Positions 42,249 through 52,976 of a stretch of DNA of 58,005 nt are shown piece by piece. The notes beneath the pieces are model-generated. The model saw only the letters and a program-made list of their open reading frames with translations, made no database searches and was not told where the DNA came from. How positions within the stretch are numbered: position 1 is the stretch's first letter; each line of letters starts with the position of its first letter. This stretch comes from an uncultured Myxococcales bacterium (lineage in GTDB: Bacteria; Myxococcota_A; Polyangia; Polyangiales; Polyangiaceae): NCBI GenBank assembly GCA_937872925.1, contig CALMUT010000035.1, positions 1 through 58,005 on the forward strand, written 5' to 3'. The position numbers and the translations under genes were made by a program.

Positions 42249-43106
42249 GTGCGCTGGCATATGAAACGCGGCTTTGACCTGCCCGAGCCAGTGGCGCTGC
42301 CGGCGCAACGTGGCCAGACCTTCGTGAAGCTAGTCGAGCTAACCCAGCGCCTGCTTGCCGAAGATGGCTGCCCCTGGGACCGGGAACAGACCCCGCACAG
42401 TATGCGTCGCTACGTTCTCGAAGAGGCTTGCGAAGTCATTGACGCCATCGAGGATGGCAACCCGAGCGAACTCAAGGAAGAGCTGGGTGACCTCGCCCTG
42501 CAGGTGGTGTTTCTCGCGGAGTTGGCACGGAAAGAAGCGGGCTTCGGGCCCGACGACGTCGTGCTTTCGATTTGTGAGAAGCTCGTGCGGCGTCACCCCC
42601 ATGTATTCGAAGACCAGACCGTCGAGGACTCGACGGAAGTACTGCGCAATTGGGAAGCAATCAAAGCGGAAGAAAAGGCCGGGCGTCGGGTTTTGGACGG
42701 CGTGCCGCGTTCTTTGCCAGCCCTGGCGCGGGCACAGCGCATGAGCGACAAGGTCAGCCGCGTGGGTTTCGATTGGCCCACCAAGCAAGGGTCTCGCGAC
42801 AAAGTCGCCGAAGAGGTGGCAGAGTTGAACGAAGCCCTCGCCGGGGGCGACCGAGAGCGCGTCGAACACGAACTGGGGGACTTGCTCTTTGCCCTGGTGA
42901 ATCTCGCGCGGCATGAGCAGCTGGACGCGGAAATCGCTTTGCGCAAAGCCAGCGAACGGTTCCGCGAGCGCTTCGCGCACGTTGAGGATCGCGTGCGCGC
43001 CGTGCACGGCGGTTTTCCCCGGGCGAAAGACGGAAAGCCAGCGCCGGGGATCGCGCTTTCTGAACTCGACGGCTACTGGAACGAAGCCAAGGGCCGCGAA
43101 AAGTGA
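42249..43106 (+). CDS. mazG: MazG nucleoside triphosphate pyrophosphohydrolase
   Basis: A 285-residue protein with two tandem MazG domains, each with the E-x2-E...E-x2-D metal site: EEACEVIDAIEDGNPSELKE and GDLALQVVF in the first, EEVAELNEALAGGDRERVEH and GDLLFALVN in the second. The substrate segment DGCPWDREQTPHSM is also typical. It hydrolyses NTPs and dNTPs, clearing aberrant nucleotides. Start GTG 42249 or ATG 42261. The end overlaps rlmN by four bases (GTGA). Confidence 0.95.
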   Translation: MRWHMKRGFDLPEPVALPAQRGQTFVKLVELTQRLLAEDGCPWDREQTPHSMRRYVLEEACEVIDAIEDGNPSELKEELGDLALQVVFLAELARKEAGFGPDDVVLSICEKLVRRHPHVFEDQTVEDSTEVLRNWEAIKAEEKAGRRVLDGVPRSLPALARAQRMSDKVSRVGFDWPTKQGSRDKVAEEVAELNEALAGGDRERVEHELGDLLFALVNLARHEQLDAEIALRKASERFRERFAHVEDRVRAVHGGFPRAKDGKPAPGIALSELDGYWNEAKGREK

Positions 43107-44281
43107 GCGCCGAGGCTGAAGCCGCTGCTGCGGTGCATCCCCTCGCACGTCTGCCCGAGGAGTGGGAGGCGCTCATGGCGCAGGCCGGCGAACCCCGCTA
43201 CCGCGCCCGGCAGGTCTTTCGCTGGTTGCATGCGGGCGCCAGCGCAAACCCAGCGGAAATGAGCAACCTGCCGCGGCCCCTGCGCGCGCGGCTTGCCGAA
43301 GAGTCCCTGGAGATTGCGAGCGAGATCGTTGCCGTGCGGCGCGCCAACGATGGGACCCGCAAAGTCTTGTTGCGCTTGGCCGGGAACGCGCAGATCGAAT
43401 GCGTCGTCATCCCGATGAAGCGACTTGAGGAGCCCTCCCAAGACGCGGACCTGGCGGCGGTTCCCGAAGACGACGATGCTCCCGTTGAGGGTGCGCCGAC
43501 GCGCGTCACCGTATGTCTGTCTACGCAACATGGTTGTGCGATGGGTTGCGTGTTCTGCGCGAGTGGGCGGTCGGGCCTTTTCCGCGGCCTGTCCGCTGCT
43601 GAGGTCATCGAGCAAGTTCGGGTGGCCCGGGCACAGCTTTCGCCCGGGGAGGTGCTGCGGAATCTGGTGTTCATGGGCATGGGCGAGCCGCTGCATCACT
43701 ACGGCGAGACCGCGCGGGCGCTGCGCGTACTCACTCACGCGGACGGCATGGACTTGTCACTCCGGCGGATCACCGTCAGCACCGTGGGGCTTGTGCCTGG
43801 GATTGACCGGCTCGGAGAGGACTTTGGAGGCAAGGTGGGCCTTGCTGTCTCTCTTCACGCGGCAACGGATGAGCTCCGCAACAAGATCGTCCCCATGAAC
43901 GCTCGCTATTCGGTGGGAGACATCATGGCCGCACTCCGGCGCTACCCGTTGCCCCGGCGGCGCCGCATCACGTTGGAGTACACGTTGATCCGCGACGTGA
44001 ACGACGCGGCAGAGCATGCCCGGGAGCTCGTGCGTCTCGTGCGAGGACTCAAGGTGAAGATCAACCTGATCCCGATGAACCCGGTGGCTGGGTCGGGGCT
44101 TGAAGCGTCCTCGCCAGAGCGGGTTCGTGCGTTTCAAGAGGCCGTGGCCGGCTCCGGAATTTCCTGTTTTGTGCGGGTGCGGCGCGGCGATGACGTGGAC
44201 GCCGCCTGCGGTCAGTTGGCCTTGGGAGGAGAGGCTCCGGCGCCCCAGTTGATCCGCGGGATCCGTAGAAAAACGCAGTAG
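43103..44281 (+). CDS. rlmN: Dual-specificity RNA methyltransferase RlmN
   Basis: A 392-residue radical-SAM enzyme that methylates A2503 of 23S rRNA and some tRNAs. The Fe-S motif is C145-x3-C149-x2-C152 in QHGCAMGCVFC; FMGMGEPLHHY and SLHAATDELRNKIVPMN are family motifs; the second catalytic Cys is in DDVDAACGQL near the C-terminus. Residues about 108-134 are an acidic insertion (EEPSQDADLAAVPEDDDAPV) between the N-terminal and radical-SAM domains, not usual in the family. A GTG overlaps the mazG stop. Confidence 0.95.
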   Translation: MSAEAEAAAAVHPLARLPEEWEALMAQAGEPRYRARQVFRWLHAGASANPAEMSNLPRPLRARLAEESLEIASEIVAVRRANDGTRKVLLRLAGNAQIECVVIPMKRLEEPSQDADLAAVPEDDDAPVEGAPTRVTVCLSTQHGCAMGCVFCASGRSGLFRGLSAAEVIEQVRVARAQLSPGEVLRNLVFMGMGEPLHHYGETARALRVLTHADGMDLSLRRITVSTVGLVPGIDRLGEDFGGKVGLAVSLHAATDELRNKIVPMNARYSVGDIMAALRRYPLPRRRRITLEYTLIRDVNDAAEHARELVRLVRGLKVKINLIPMNPVAGSGLEASSPERVRAFQEAVAGSGISCFVRVRRGDDVDAACGQLALGGEAPAPQLIRGIRRKTQ

Positions 44282-44341
44282 AATCCACGGTTTGTCGATC
44301 TCACCCCGAAGGGGGACCCGATTGTTGGGTATGCTGCGCCA

Positions 44342-46063
44342 ATGACCGCTCCGAACTTGTTGGGCAGCAGCATGGACCGCGCGCGGGCGTGGCTCGAACA
44401 GGATCCGGACCCGGAAACCCGCGCAGAGCTGCAGGCGCTCGTCGACGCCGGCAACGACGCCGAAGTCGCCGAGCGCATGCATGCCCCCCTTGCCTTCGGT
44501 ACCGCAGGATTGCGGGGGATCGTTGGCGCCGGAGAGAACCGCATGAATCGTGCAGTTGTGATCCGCGCGACCCGAGGCCTTGCGGAGACGCTTCGAAAGC
44601 GCGTGCCCGATTGGAAGACGCTTCCCGTCGTACTCGGTTACGACGGTCGCCTGAGCAGCCGCGGGTTTGCCGAGGAAACCGCGGCGGTCTTGGATGCCGC
44701 GGGGATCCCGGTGCGAGTATTTGATGGGCCCACGTCCACCCCCATGGTGGCTTTTGCAGCGCGCGAATTGGGCGCGCAAGCGGCGGTCGTGGTGACTGCC
44801 AGCCACAACCCGCCGGAGTACAACGGCTACAAGGTGTACGCACCCAACGCGGCGCAGATCGTGCCGCCGTGGGATATCGAAATCGCCGATGCTATCGCCT
44901 CGGTGGGCCCGGCCAGCGAGGTGCGTCGCAATGCGGACGCGTTCGCACGAGCGGAGCGTGTTCCGGAGTCCTTTACGGAGCGCTACCTCGATGCCGTGGA
45001 CGCGATCCGCCCCGCCGACGCTCGGGATCCGGACTTCGGCATCGTCTACACACCGATGCATGGTGTCGGCGGTCCGCTATGCGCTCGCGCCTTCGCGCGG
45101 GCGGGTTACGCAAGGTTCTTTGTGGTGCCGGAGCAGGCCGAACCGGACGGAAATTTTCCGACCGTGCGTTTCCCCAATCCCGAAGAGCCGGGGGCGCTGG
45201 ATCTGGCCATCGCCCTAGCTGAAAAAGAGGGCGCCGAGCTGATCCTGGCCAACGATCCGGATGCGGACCGGCTCGCCGTCTGTGTGCCGACGGCGACGGG
45301 GCGCTTCGTGCAGCTCTCGGGAAACCAGGTGGGGATCTTGCTGGCGGATTTGATGCTGCAGAGCGCCCTCGACGCGCCTCGACCAGCGGTGTTTTCTTCG
45401 ATCGTGTCCTCGCCCATGCTGGGGGATGTGGCGCGGGCCTACGGGGCGCATTTCGAACAAACCTTGACGGGTTTCAAGTGGATTTGGAACGCGGCGCTGG
45501 ACCTCGAAGCGGCCGGCGGACTGCGCTACTGCTTTGGCTACGAAGAAGCACTCGGCTACTCGGTCGGGCGTATCGTCCGGGACAAAGACGGCGTGAGCGC
45601 GGCGCTGCTGTTTGCGGATTTGGCCGCGATCTGTCGCGCGCGCAAAACCAGCGTGCTGGAGCATTTGCACGGGCTGTACCGCAAGCATGGCCTCTGGGTC
45701 AGCGTGCAGAAGAGCGTGACCTGTCCCGGTAGCGAAGGACTCGCGAAGATCGTGGCCACCATGGAGGCGCTGCGCCGGGCGCCTCCAGCGCAGGTGGGGG
45801 ACACTCAAGTGACCCACGTGACGGACTATCGCGAGGGCGCCGACCAGAGGCCACGATGGCTCGCGAAGACGGATCTGATCGCCTTAGATCTCCAGGACGG
45901 TGGCCGGATCCTCGTTCGCCCGAGTGGCACGGAGCCCAAGCTAAAAATTTACGTCGATCTGCGCGCGGAGCTCGGCGACGACGGCGTCAGCGCCCGAGAG
46001 GAAGCCGAACGCGCGCGCGCCAGTGCCCTCGCCGACGCGCTCGCGCAGAGCTTGGGACTCTAA
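44342..46063 (+). CDS. Phosphoglucomutase/phosphomannomutase (PGM2-like)
   Basis: A 573-residue alpha-D-phosphohexomutase. Phosphoserine S154 in VVVTASHNPPEYNGYK, metal loop NDPDADR (about 304-310), sugar loop GYEEALGYS and phosphate loop RPSGTEPKLKI are all present. The N-terminal FGTAGLRGIVGAGENRMN places it with PGM2-type enzymes, which interconvert hexose or pentose 1- and 6(5)-phosphates. TATGCT (44330-44335) ends six bases before the ATG and no ribosome site exists, so the mRNA may be leaderless. It would feed sugar nucleotides for polysaccharide made elsewhere. Confidence 0.9.
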   Translation: MTAPNLLGSSMDRARAWLEQDPDPETRAELQALVDAGNDAEVAERMHAPLAFGTAGLRGIVGAGENRMNRAVVIRATRGLAETLRKRVPDWKTLPVVLGYDGRLSSRGFAEETAAVLDAAGIPVRVFDGPTSTPMVAFAARELGAQAAVVVTASHNPPEYNGYKVYAPNAAQIVPPWDIEIADAIASVGPASEVRRNADAFARAERVPESFTERYLDAVDAIRPADARDPDFGIVYTPMHGVGGPLCARAFARAGYARFFVVPEQAEPDGNFPTVRFPNPEEPGALDLAIALAEKEGAELILANDPDADRLAVCVPTATGRFVQLSGNQVGILLADLMLQSALDAPRPAVFSSIVSSPMLGDVARAYGAHFEQTLTGFKWIWNAALDLEAAGGLRYCFGYEEALGYSVGRIVRDKDGVSAALLFADLAAICRARKTSVLEHLHGLYRKHGLWVSVQKSVTCPGSEGLAKIVATMEALRRAPPAQVGDTQVTHVTDYREGADQRPRWLAKTDLIALDLQDGGRILVRPSGTEPKLKIYVDLRAELGDDGVSAREEAERARASALADALAQSLGL

Positions 46064-46103
46064 GAAAACACGGGATCTGGCCAAACACACTAGGAGGACG
46101 ACC

Positions 46104-46742
46104 ATGCGAAAATGGATCACGACCAGCGCGGCATTGCTCGCGATGCTGTGGGCCGCGCCAGCGGCGGCTCAGGAGTTCGGAACTCAAGGCACCCCGGCGC
46201 TTTTTGCCGAGCGGCTATTTGGCGCGTACATTTCGAAGGCCGAAATCGACTTGCCAAACGGCAATGAAGCCGAAGCCAACTATTCGGGCATAGGGTTGGG
46301 ATTCCGTCCAGCGGGCGACCCGGACTTTGCCACGCCATACGAAATGGCGCGGGTGGGTTTCGACTACTTCGTCATCGACTCCCTGTCGGTGGGGGGCGCC
46401 CTCGGTTATGCGACCGCCCAGGAAAGCGGGGATCCGGACACGGAGATCAGCCGGTTCTTGATTGCGCCTCGGGTTGGGTATGTGTGGATGTTCTCGGAGG
46501 TGGTCGGTTTCTGGCTACGCGGCGGTTTTACCTACCATTCCACCAACACGGATCCCGGCGACGGCGAGGAAGACGCACTGGCCCTGACGGGCGAAGGCAT
46601 GTTCGTGATTTCCCCCACGCCACATTTTGGATTCATCGTGGGGCCTACCTTCGACTTTTCCCTGACCGGTGAGGTCAACAACCAGGACCTCCGCTATCGC
46701 TCCTTCGGCATCGTGAACGCCGGGGTCGGCGGCTGGTTCTAG
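46104..46742 (+). CDS. Small outer-membrane beta-barrel protein
   Basis: A 212-residue protein: AGGAGG (46092-46097) seven bases before ATG 46104, signal peptide ending AAPAAA-QE, then about eight strands such as MARVGFDYFVIDSLSVGGAL and ISRFLIAPRVGYVWMFSEVV, ending in the aromatic C-terminus VGGWF. Fits an OmpA/OmpW-sized eight-stranded barrel. Function unknown. An upstream in-frame start at 46023 lies inside the mutase gene and is rejected. Confidence 0.75.
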   Translation: MRKWITTSAALLAMLWAAPAAAQEFGTQGTPALFAERLFGAYISKAEIDLPNGNEAEANYSGIGLGFRPAGDPDFATPYEMARVGFDYFVIDSLSVGGALGYATAQESGDPDTEISRFLIAPRVGYVWMFSEVVGFWLRGGFTYHSTNTDPGDGEEDALALTGEGMFVISPTPHFGFIVGPTFDFSLTGEVNNQDLRYRSFGIVNAGVGGWF

Positions 46743-46920
46743 GCGGCGCTCGGCGAAAATAATGTGCCTCCGGTAGGGAAGGGGGGTGCTGGCTCGCGCG
46801 TATCAGGCCTTCGGGCACCCCTTATTGGGCGCAGGACGGGCGCGGGTTGGCCCTTGCACTCATCGTGGTGGCAGCTAAGCTCTGCCCGCCCCCCAGCGGT
46901 CCTTATTCCCGGAGAAAACC

Positions 46921-47790
46921 ATGCGCTTCTTATTCCTTTCCCTAGCGTCAGCACTGGCCATTGCTTGCTCTTCCGGCGGGGGAGGCGGCGGCGCCGTCTC
47001 GTGCGCGGATGGCGGCGCGTGTCCCACGGGCTACCAATGTGGCGCAGACGGATTCTGTTTCCTGCCCGCGGCGACCGGTGGCAACGGCGGCACGGGCAAT
47101 TTTGGCGGGTTCGGCGGAGGAAGCGGCGGGACGACGACGGGCGGCGCCTGTGACGCGGCGTGCACCAAGGCGACTGAGGTTACCTGCGCGAATCCCGTAT
47201 CGGCCACGTGTGTCAGCGACTGTATGCAGGCGCGCAGTGGCAGCCCCGGGTGCACGGGGCAATTCGATGCGTTCTTGTCCTGTCAAATTGCCAACGGCTC
47301 AGCCGTATGTGACGCCGACGGCGATCCGACCGTTCAGGTGTCCGGGGCCCAGTGTGACGCCGCCAATCAAGCGTTCGTAGACTGCGTCTCCGGTGGCACG
47401 GGTGGCACGGCTGGCACGGCTGGCAGCGGCGGCTTCGGCACCGGTGGCAGCGGTACGGGCGGCTTCGGTACCGGTGGCACGGGCACGGGTGGCTTCGGCA
47501 CCGGCGGCACCGGGACCGGGGGCACGGGCGCCAAGTGCGGACTCCTGGTGGATGGAACGCCCGCTTGTGACACCTGCGGCGAGACGTTCTGCTGCTCCCA
47601 GCTCCAGGGCTGCGGCCCCGGGACCATATGCAATCAGCTGCTCGCATGCATCGACACAAATTGTCCGACGGATGCCAGCTGCATCAACACGACCTGCTCC
47701 CAGTTCGCGTCCGGCACCACGCAGCTGCAGGCGATTCAGACCTGCGTTTGCAACAGCTGCTCGGGCCAGTGTTCTTCCATCTGCAGCTGA
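46921..47790 (+). CDS. Cys-rich lipoprotein with Gly/Thr repeat linker
   Basis: A 289-residue lipoprotein (lipobox ALAIAC). It has three Cys-rich modules: residues about 27-47 (SCADGGACPTGYQCGADGFC), about 75-150 (DAACTKATEVTCANP, CVSDCMQARSGSPGC), and about 205-289 (TCGETFCCSQLQGCGPGTIC, CVCNSCSGQCSSICS). Gly/Thr linkers join them. Such proteins are typical of Polyangia and are probably surface exposed. GGAGAAAACC is the ribosome site; TTGCAC (46854) and TAAGCT (46876-46881) may be its promoter. Function unknown. Confidence 0.75.
   Translation: MRFLFLSLASALAIACSSGGGGGGAVSCADGGACPTGYQCGADGFCFLPAATGGNGGTGNFGGFGGGSGGTTTGGACDAACTKATEVTCANPVSATCVSDCMQARSGSPGCTGQFDAFLSCQIANGSAVCDADGDPTVQVSGAQCDAANQAFVDCVSGGTGGTAGTAGSGGFGTGGSGTGGFGTGGTGTGGFGTGGTGTGGTGAKCGLLVDGTPACDTCGETFCCSQLQGCGPGTICNQLLACIDTNCPTDASCINTTCSQFASGTTQLQAIQTCVCNSCSGQCSSICS
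47393..47526 (+). repeat. Tandem Gly/Thr-coding repeat
   Basis: Imperfect repeats of the form GGCACGGGTGGC/TTCGGCACCGGTGGC encode (GGTGTGGFGTGG)n-like units inside the Cys-rich lipoprotein gene. Period is mostly 6 to 18 bases. It is a protein linker that can slip and vary in length, not a CRISPR array. Confidence 0.8.
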
Positions 47791-47797
47791 TCAGGGG

Positions 47798-47850
47798 CCG
47801 CCGGAGCGGATCCGGCGGAGAAAGGGCCGCCGGCGTTTCGCGCGGCGGCC
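47798..47850. terminator. Two hairpins between convergent genes
   Basis: First hairpin CCGCCGGA, loop GCGGA, TCCGGCGG (47798-47818), a perfect 8-bp stem. Second hairpin from GGCCGCCG to CGGCGGCC (47825-47850) with a TTT-bearing loop. They lie between the Cys-rich lipoprotein (+) and the M16 peptidase (-). No T tract, so factor-assisted or bidirectional. Confidence 0.55.
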
Positions 47851-47866
47851 TCCCGTTGACATCGCG

Positions 47867-49156
47867 TCAGTCGTTGCGATCGTACGGCACGATTTGAGCG
47901 TCCGCGAGCTCGGGGATGGCTGCGCGCACCTCGTCGAAGATTTGGCTGGCCGTGCCCACCACGGCGACGATCAGGTTGCGCGGGTCGAGGCGCCGCGAGA
48001 TGGCGGCGTTCACCTGCTCTAAGGTCACGGCTTCGACGTGTCGGGTGTAGTCACGATAGTAGCCGTCGGGCAGATCGTACATCACCTCGTCGAGAAGCAG
48101 GCCCACACGCTTGCTGGCGGTATCGAGGGCGAATGCGTGACTGCGCACGAGGTAGCGCTTGGCCCAGGCGAGTTCCTTCTTGGTGATGCCCTTGTCCACG
48201 AAGCGTTCGAGCAGGTCCAGCTCCAGCCCGAGACACGCGGCTGCGTCTTCGGCTTTGGGGAATGTCCATAAGGACAGCGCCCGGCGCTCCTTGTCGATGG
48301 GTAGGTTCGAATACGCGCCGTAGGACCAGCCACGCTTCTCGCGGACTTCTTGGGTGAGTCGGGCCGTGAAGGTGCCCCCAAAGACGGTATTGGCCACGAA
48401 TAGCGCCACGTGATCTTCGTCCTGAGGACGCGTCCCGGCGGTGCCGATCAGAATCTGCGTTTGTGAGCGCTCGGGCTTGTCCACGAACACCAAGTGTCGC
48501 CCTTCACTGAAGGTAGGCGCCGGCACGGATGGATCGGGTGCCGCCCCCGCGGGCAGCGCTTCGAGCAGTTGTTCTGCGATGGTGTTTGCAGCGTCCGGGT
48601 CGATGTCGCCGGAGAAAGCGAAGACCACGTTGTCGCGGACGTAGCTCTCGCGATGGAAGGCGCGAACGTCGTCCAGGCTGAGGTCGGCGATGCTCGATTG
48701 GCTCCCCACCACGCTGCGGCCGTAGGCATGGTCCGGATACATGCGACGGCGAAAGTTGGAACGCGCCAGCGCACGATCGTGGTCGCGAGCTTCCACGATC
48801 TCCGCCAGGGTTTCACGCTTGAGTCGCTCGTGCTCGGCCGGATCAAAGCCCGGGCGCGCCGCGACATCACCTAATACTTCGACAAACTGCTGCAGTGACC
48901 GCGTGATCACCGTGCCGTGCACGCCCGAAACCGAGTGCGAAGCATCGACTCCTAGGGAGCCCCCCAAACTATCGACGTGCACGTCCAATTCTTCAGTACT
49001 GCGACCCCCCCCAGTGCGACGCATCAATCGGCCCATCAACCGGCACAGGCCCTCCTTGCCGACGGGATCTCGTGCGGCTCCGGTCCGCAGCGCCATCGTC
49101 ATGCTCACGATGGGCAGAGCCGCGCAGGACTCGACCAACACTAGCGGGGGTTTCAT
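47867..49156 (-). CDS. M16 family peptidase-like subunit, inactive
   Basis: A 429-residue M16 (insulinase) fold protein. The zinc motif HxxEH is absent: the equivalent helix reads GLCRLMGRLMRRT. The C-terminal half keeps the substrate-binding R/Y pair (EKRGWSYGAYSNLP). In M16B enzymes an active and an inactive subunit form a clamshell; the active partner is the overlapping upstream gene (ATGA). No signal peptide, so cytosolic. Confidence 0.85.
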   Translation of the reverse strand: MKPPLVLVESCAALPIVSMTMALRTGAARDPVGKEGLCRLMGRLMRRTGGGRSTEELDVHVDSLGGSLGVDASHSVSGVHGTVITRSLQQFVEVLGDVAARPGFDPAEHERLKRETLAEIVEARDHDRALARSNFRRRMYPDHAYGRSVVGSQSSIADLSLDDVRAFHRESYVRDNVVFAFSGDIDPDAANTIAEQLLEALPAGAAPDPSVPAPTFSEGRHLVFVDKPERSQTQILIGTAGTRPQDEDHVALFVANTVFGGTFTARLTQEVREKRGWSYGAYSNLPIDKERRALSLWTFPKAEDAAACLGLELDLLERFVDKGITKKELAWAKRYLVRSHAFALDTASKRVGLLLDEVMYDLPDGYYRDYTRHVEAVTLEQVNAAISRRLDPRNLIVAVVGTASQIFDEVRAAIPELADAQIVPYDRND

Positions 49157-50523
49157 TGTGCGGCCTCTGCTTCGGTCTTGTTTGGTCGAACGAGGACCAG
49201 CGTGCGGTTCGATTCGAGTAAGTAGCGCCGCGCCACCCGCACGACGTCACTTGCGGTCACGCTGCGCACTGCATCCAGTCGTTCGAATGCCGCGTTCGGC
49301 CGCCCCAGCACCACCTCGTAGAATCCGACGGTAGAGGCTTTCCCATCAGCGGTTTCGAGACCCGCGACCAAGCCCAATTCTAGGCGCGCCTTGGCACGCG
49401 CCAGTTCATCCTCGCGTACTGCTTCGTGGCGGACCGACGCGAGCTCTCGGTCGATGGTGTCCAAGAGCAGTTCTGCGCTGTGCGTGCCTCTCGCTGAAGC
49501 GAAGATTTCGAGCAGACCCGGATCTCGGAACGGGCTCACAAACGACCGCAGGTCGGTGGCCAGCTCGAGCTCGCGCACGAGTCTCGAATGCACCCGACTC
49601 GCGCGTCCGCCAAAAAGCACTTCATTGAGCACGCAAAGAGCGGGGTGATCGAAGTCGCCCAGGGCCGGACTCTTGTAGCCGATCAACACTTTGTCGCTTT
49701 GCGTGGGCTGTAGGATCTCCCGGCGGCGTTCATCCGTCTGCGATGGCTCTGGACGCACGTCTTCGAAGGGCAAAGTGCTCGGCGGGATATGCCCGTAGGC
49801 TGTCTGGATCTTCGAGAGTAGGGCGGCCTCGCTCACGCTACCGACCACAATGAGGGTGGCATTGTTGGGGGCGTAGAACGTTCGATAAAAGGCCACGCAG
49901 TCTTCGGTCGTGAAGCCGTCGATATCCTGCATCCAACCGATCGTGGGGCTGTGATAGGCGTGCGTGGTGAATGCCGTGGCCCAGAGCAACTCACTTGCCG
50001 TGCTCTCCACGTCGTCGTCCACGCGGTAGCGCCGTTCGTTGGCGACCACTTCCTTCTCACTGGCGACCTGGGGATCTTTCAGGATCAGCCGTGTCATGCG
50101 CTCTGCCTCTAGGCGCACGATCAAGCCGATGTGACTGGTTGGGATCGCAACGTGGTAGTGTGTCCAGTCGAACCAGGTTCCGGCGTTGCTCTCCGCGCCG
50201 GCTTCCTCCAAGCGACGATCGAATTCGCCGGCGCCGAAGTTCTCCGTCTCTTTGAACATCAAATGTTCGAAGAGGTGCGCCAGTCCGGTCTTGCCACGAC
50301 TTTCGTGGCGTGATCCGACGCGATACCACGTGTGGTACGCGGTGACCGGGGCGCTATCGTCCTTGACGAACAAGAGCTGCAGTCCGTTGCCAAACCGGAA
50401 GCGCTCCCCGATGAGTTCGGGGCCGAACGCGAAGCTTTCGATGTGTTCGACAGCGCCGTGGGGTGGCGGGCGTTCGTTGAGTCGATCGAGGCGTTTCGTA
50501 CGAGCTGAGTTCTTCTTCATCAA
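49153..50523 (-). CDS. M16 family zinc peptidase, active subunit
   Basis: A 456-residue M16 peptidase with the inverted zinc motif H83-L-F-E86-H87 in GLAHLFEHLMFKETENFG, and a downstream glutamate likely completing the site (EKEVVANERRYRVDDD). It should degrade peptides inside a closed chamber formed with the inactive partner encoded next. It starts directly after the lepA stop, so it may be in the lepA operon. No signal peptide. Confidence 0.9.
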   Translation of the reverse strand: MMKKNSARTKRLDRLNERPPPHGAVEHIESFAFGPELIGERFRFGNGLQLLFVKDDSAPVTAYHTWYRVGSRHESRGKTGLAHLFEHLMFKETENFGAGEFDRRLEEAGAESNAGTWFDWTHYHVAIPTSHIGLIVRLEAERMTRLILKDPQVASEKEVVANERRYRVDDDVESTASELLWATAFTTHAYHSPTIGWMQDIDGFTTEDCVAFYRTFYAPNNATLIVVGSVSEAALLSKIQTAYGHIPPSTLPFEDVRPEPSQTDERRREILQPTQSDKVLIGYKSPALGDFDHPALCVLNEVLFGGRASRVHSRLVRELELATDLRSFVSPFRDPGLLEIFASARGTHSAELLLDTIDRELASVRHEAVREDELARAKARLELGLVAGLETADGKASTVGFYEVVLGRPNAAFERLDAVRSVTASDVVRVARRYLLESNRTLVLVRPNKTEAEAAQ

Positions 50524-52326
<1,803 letters not shown>

Positions 52327-52421
52327 GCCAGTAGGGGGCGTGAGGGCCGCCGTGTGTAGCGCGTAGCGGCAGGCTGCACCAGACGACAGTGCGCCTGAAG
52401 CGGTGGCTCCCCAGGGTGAGA

Positions 52422-52622
52422 CTACTTCTTGCTCGATTTGGTGGGGGTCGCGTCCAGACTCATTTGCCCAGGCAGCGCGTGCTCGTAGCGCTTGAGCACC
52501 AAGTCGATGCCCTCCCGGATATACACTGCTACGGGCACTTTTGTGCGCTCGTGTAGCAGGTGCAGCCGCTCGTTTTGCTCCGGCGTGATGTAAACCGTGG
52601 TGGATATTTTCTTGCGGCTCAT
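52422..52622 (-). CDS. Ribbon-helix-helix protein
   Basis: A 66-residue small protein starting at ATG 52622: [20 protein letters not shown] is the strand and first helix, then [20 protein letters not shown] the second helix, the CopG/MetJ-type ribbon-helix-helix DNA-binding pattern. A frame open from 52694 begins in the -35 box and is rejected. It has its own promoter (52666-52694). No toxin gene is adjacent, so it is more likely a stand-alone regulator than an antitoxin. Confidence 0.8.
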   Translation of the reverse strand: MSRKKISTTVYITPEQNERLHLLHERTKVPVAVYIREGIDLVLKRYEHALPGQMSLDATPTKSSKK

Positions 52623-52665
52623 TTTTCCGGTCGCGACTCGGGAGGTGGCCTTGCTGCCAGCCGTT

Positions 52666-52694
52666 ACAATAGATTCCACTACGTATGGTGTCAA
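52666..52694 (-). promoter_or_regulatory. Sigma-70-like promoter of the ribbon-helix-helix gene
   Basis: On the minus strand TTGACA (52694-52689), 17 bases, TATTGT (52671-52666). Transcription would start near 52659, with GGAAAA before the ATG at 52622. The surrounding region (52660-52740) is the most AT-rich stretch of the window. Confidence 0.6.
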
Positions 52695-52976
52695 TCGCCC
52701 TAAACGGCCAGCGTTATTGATATAGTCTAATAATTACAGCAGTTTACGGCGCCGGTTTTTCTGCGTCGCCGCCCGCAGACCCGTCGATTTCCAGGTCGCT
52801 AGCTGCAAACTGCGGTTCCAACAGCCGCGAGCGGGCAGAGATGATATGGCAACTTTCGGAGCGGATGGTCCGCCAACCACGCAATGGGTCGCCGCTTGTC
52901 ACACCTACCTCAGCCCGCCTACGATGTGCCTCCTCGTGTTCGTGAAATGCGGGGACTGCTTTTGTTGGGGAATCTC

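Noticed and set aside
43757..45061. A 434-codon minus-strand frame across rlmN and the mutase gene.
   Set aside because: Both genes on the plus strand have complete catalytic motifs; the minus frame has none.
52422..52622. Antitoxin of a toxin-antitoxin pair.
   Set aside because: The ribbon-helix-helix gene has no adjacent toxin-like gene; its neighbour is lepA, and the other side is a divergent lipoprotein gene.
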